A stretch of 64,000 bases of DNA, from the NCBI GenBank assembly GCA_947623455.1, contig OX392529.1, forward strand, positions 1,488,001 to 1,552,000, written 5' to 3'. The stretch is from Mimachlamys varia. Its lineage: Eukaryota > Mollusca > Bivalvia > Pectinida > Pectinidae. Of the stretch, positions 60,736 to 64,000 are shown piece after piece (within the stretch, counting starts at the first letter, position 1; every line of letters starts with the position of its first letter). The position numbers and the translations under genes were made by a program. The notes beneath the pieces are model-generated. The model did not search any database. It was not told where the DNA came from and saw only the letters and a program-made list of their open reading frames with translations.

Positions 60736-63700
60736 CAATATATACTTTCTCCCATACCAAGTCTGTACATGTTATAGCAAGCCACTATATATTTTCTCCC
60801 ATACCAAGTCTGTACATGTAATAACAAGCCACTATATACTGCCTCCCATACCAAGTCTGTACATGTAATAACAAGCCACTATATACTGCCTCCCATACCA
60901 AGTCTGTACGTGTATAATAACAAGCCACTATATACTTTCTCCCATACCAAGTCTGTATGTGTTATAACAAGCTACTATATACTGCCTCCCATACCAAGTC
61001 TGTACATGTAATAACAAGCCACTATATACTGTCTCCCATACCAAGTCTGTACCTGTAATAACAAGTCACTATATACTGTCTCCCATACCAAGTCTGTACC
61101 TGTAATAACAAGCCACTATATACTTTCTCCCATACCAAGTATGTACATGTTATAACAAGCCATTATATACTGCCTCCCATACCAAGTCTGTACGTGTAAA
61201 AACAAGCCACTATATACTGCTTTCCATACCAAGTATGTTCATGTTATAACAAGCCACTATATACTGCCTCCCATACCAAGTCTGTACATGTTATAACAAG
61301 CCACTATATACTTTCTCCCATACCAAGTCTGTACATGTAATAACAAGCCACTATATACTTTATCCCATACCAAGTCTGTACATGTAATAACAAGCCACTA
61401 TATACTGCCTCACATACCAAGTCTGTACGTGTTATAACAAGCCACTATATTCTGCCTCCAATACCAAGTCTGTACATGTATAATAACAAGCCACTATATA
61501 CTGTCTCCCATACCAAGTCTGCACATGTATAATAACAAGCCACTATATACTGCCTCCCATACCAAGTCTGTACGTGTATAATAACAAGCCACTATATACT
61601 GCCTCCAATACCAAGTCTGTACGTGTAATAACAAGCCACTATATACTGCCTCCCATACCAAGTCTGTACATGTATAATAACAAGCCTCTATATACTGTCT
61701 CCCATACCAAGTATGTACGTGTAATAACAAGCCACTATATACTGCCTCCCATACCAAGTCTGTACATGTATAATAACAAGCCACTATATACTTTCTCCCA
61801 TACCAAGTCTGTATGTGTTATAACAAGCAACTATATACTGCCTCCCATACCAAGTCTGTACGTGTAATAACAAGCCACTATATACTGCCTCCCATACCAA
61901 GTCTGTACATGTAATAACAAGCCACTATATACTGCCTCCCATACCAAGTCTGTACGTGTAATAACAAGCCACTATATACTGCCTTCCATACCAAGTATGT
62001 ACATGTAATAACAAGCCACTATATACTGTCTCCCATACCAAGTCTGTACATGTAATAACAAGCCACTATATACTGTCTCCCATACCAAGTCTGTAAGTGT
62101 AATAACAAGCCACTATATACTGCCTTCCATACCAAGTCTGTACATGTAATAACAAGCCACTATATACTGTCTCCCATACCAAGTCTGTACATGTAATAAC
62201 AAGCCACTATATACTGTCTCCCATACCAAGTCTGTACGTGTATAATAACAAGCCACTATATACTGTCTCCCATACCAAGTCTGCACATGTATAATAATAA
62301 GCCACTATATACTGTCTCCCATACCAAGTCTGTACATGTAATAACAAGCCACTATATACTGTCTCCCATACCAAGTCTGTACGTGTAATAACAAGCCACT
62401 ATATACTGCCTCCAATACCAAGTCTGTACGTGTATAATACCAAGCCACTATATACTGCCTCCAATACCAAGTCTGTACGTGTAATAACAAGTCACTATAT
62501 ACTTTCTCCCATACCAAGTCTGTACATGTAATAACAAGCCACTATATACTGCCTTCCATACCAAGTCTGTACATGTCTAATAACAAGCCACTATATACTG
62601 CCTCCCATACCAAGTATGTACATTTTATAACAAGCCACTATATACTGCCTCACATACCAAGTCTGTACGTGTAATAACAAGCCACTATATACTGTCTCCC
62701 ATACCAAGTCTGTACGTGTAATAACAAGCCACTATATACTGTCTCCCATACCAAGTCTGTACGTGTATAATAACAAGCCACTATATACTGCCTCCCATAC
62801 CAAGAATGTACATTTTATAACAAGCCACTATATACTGCCTCACATACCAAGTCTGTACGTGTAATAACAAGCCACTATATACTGCCTCCCATACCAAGTC
62901 TGTACGTGTAATAACAAGCCACTATATACTGTCTCCCATACCAAGTCTGTACGTGTAATAACAAGCCACTATATACTGTCTCCCATACCAAGTCTGTACG
63001 TGTAATAACAAGCCACTATATACTTTCTCCCATACCAAGTCTGTACGTGTAATAACAAGCCACTATATACTGCCTTCCATACCAAGTCTGTACATGTATA
63101 ATAACAAGCCACTATATACTGCCTCCAATACCAAGTCTGCACATGTATAATAACAAGCCACTATAAACTGCCTCCCATACCAAGTCTGTATATGTATAAG
63201 AACAAGCCACTATATACTGCCTCCCATACCAAGTCTGTACGTGTATAATAACAAGCCACTATATACTGTCTCCCATACCAAGTCTGCACATGTATAATAA
63301 CAAGCCACTATATACTGTCTCCCATACCAAGTCTGTACATGTAATAACAAGCCACTATATACTGCCTCCCATACCAAGTCTGTACATGTAATAACAAGCC
63401 ACTATATACTGTCTCCCATACCAAGTCTGCACATGTATAATAACAAGCCACTATATACTGTCTCCCATATCAAGTCTGTACATGTAATAACAAGCCACTA
63501 TATACTGCCTCCCATACCAAGTCTGTACATGTAATAACAAGCCACTATATACTGTCTCCCATACCAAGTCTGCACATGTATAATAACAAGCTACTATATA
63601 CTGTCTGCCATACCAAGTCTGTACATGTAATAACAAGCCACTATATACTGCCTCCCATACCAAGTCTGTACATGTAATAACAAGCCACTATATACTGTCT

Positions 63701-64000
63701 CCCATACCAAGTCTGCACATGTATAATAACAAGCCACTATATACTGTCTCCCATACCAAGTCTGTACATGTAATAACAAGCCACTATATACTGTCTCCCA
63801 TACCAAGTCTGCACATGTATAATAACAAGCCACTATATACTGTCTCCCATACCAAGTCTGTACATGTAATAACAAGCCACTATATACTGCCTCCCATACC
63901 AAGTCTGTACATGTAATAACAAGCCACTATATACTGTCTCCCATACCAAGTCTGCACATGTATAATAACAAGCCACTATATACTGTCTCCCATACCAAGT
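60736..64000. repeat. 47/50-bp minisatellite, runs off the window
   Basis: About 68 copies of CTGTACATGTAATAACAAGC, CACTATATACTGCCTCCCAT, ACCAAGT (47 bp), with longer variants containing GTATAATAAC. It shares the roughly 22-base core TGTAC-TGTAATAACAAGCCA with the adjoining 56-bp array but has a different remainder. Right boundary unknown. Confidence 0.95.

Overview
This is a eukaryotic window, most likely from a marine invertebrate and perhaps a bivalve mollusc (an inference from the style of the transposons and the divergence of the protein; I cannot confirm the species). Evidence for a eukaryote is a multi-exon gene with GT-AG introns, a broken non-LTR retrotransposon, a PIF/Harbinger transposon relic and very large minisatellites. 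No bacterial operon, RNA gene or CRISPR array is visible.

The window holds one recognisable host gene, on the + strand: the 5' part of a CEMIP/KIAA1199-like (hyaluronan-binding / hyaluronidase family) gene. I could chain 18 coding exons from the ATG at 13600 to 59497. All splice phases agree and give 2445 coding bases (815 codons). The predicted product has a signal peptide, a G8 domain, an ILEI/PANDER-like (GG) domain and a parallel beta-helix region with the family motif YPLHFH. The 3' part of the gene lies beyond the right edge.

Layout. 1-3936: two minisatellites (about 42-50 bp and 23/29 bp units). 3937-11150: mostly non-repetitive DNA with a decayed LINE-like element (5370 to about 8760), a 40-bp array that grows out of its 3' coding end, a fold-back hairpin near 10.1 kb, and a pair of inverted repeats (5214-5282 and 11101-11150) enclosing the whole segment. 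11190-12105: a 26-bp minisatellite. 12106-13599: upstream region of the CEMIP-like gene. 13600-64000: the gene, whose introns are filled with arrays. Intron 1 alone carries a 16-kb array of about 450 copies of a 35/36-bp unit. Intron 4 also holds a degenerate Harbinger transposase with an opposite-strand MADF-type ORF. Intron 15 holds a TTAA-flanked MITE.

By my hand count at least 19 tandem-repeat families cover about 43 of the 64 kb. The most interesting pattern is that several intronic minisatellites start exactly at, or include, the exon-intron junction. The splice donors of exons 3, 4, 11, 17 and 18 and the splice acceptor of exon 14 are part of, or abut, the repeated unit, so that tens of copies of a real splice site follow or precede the functional one. 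Every intron of the gene longer than 800 bp contains an array, and no shorter one does. Long open frames inside the arrays are artefacts of stop-free repeat units and are not annotated as genes.
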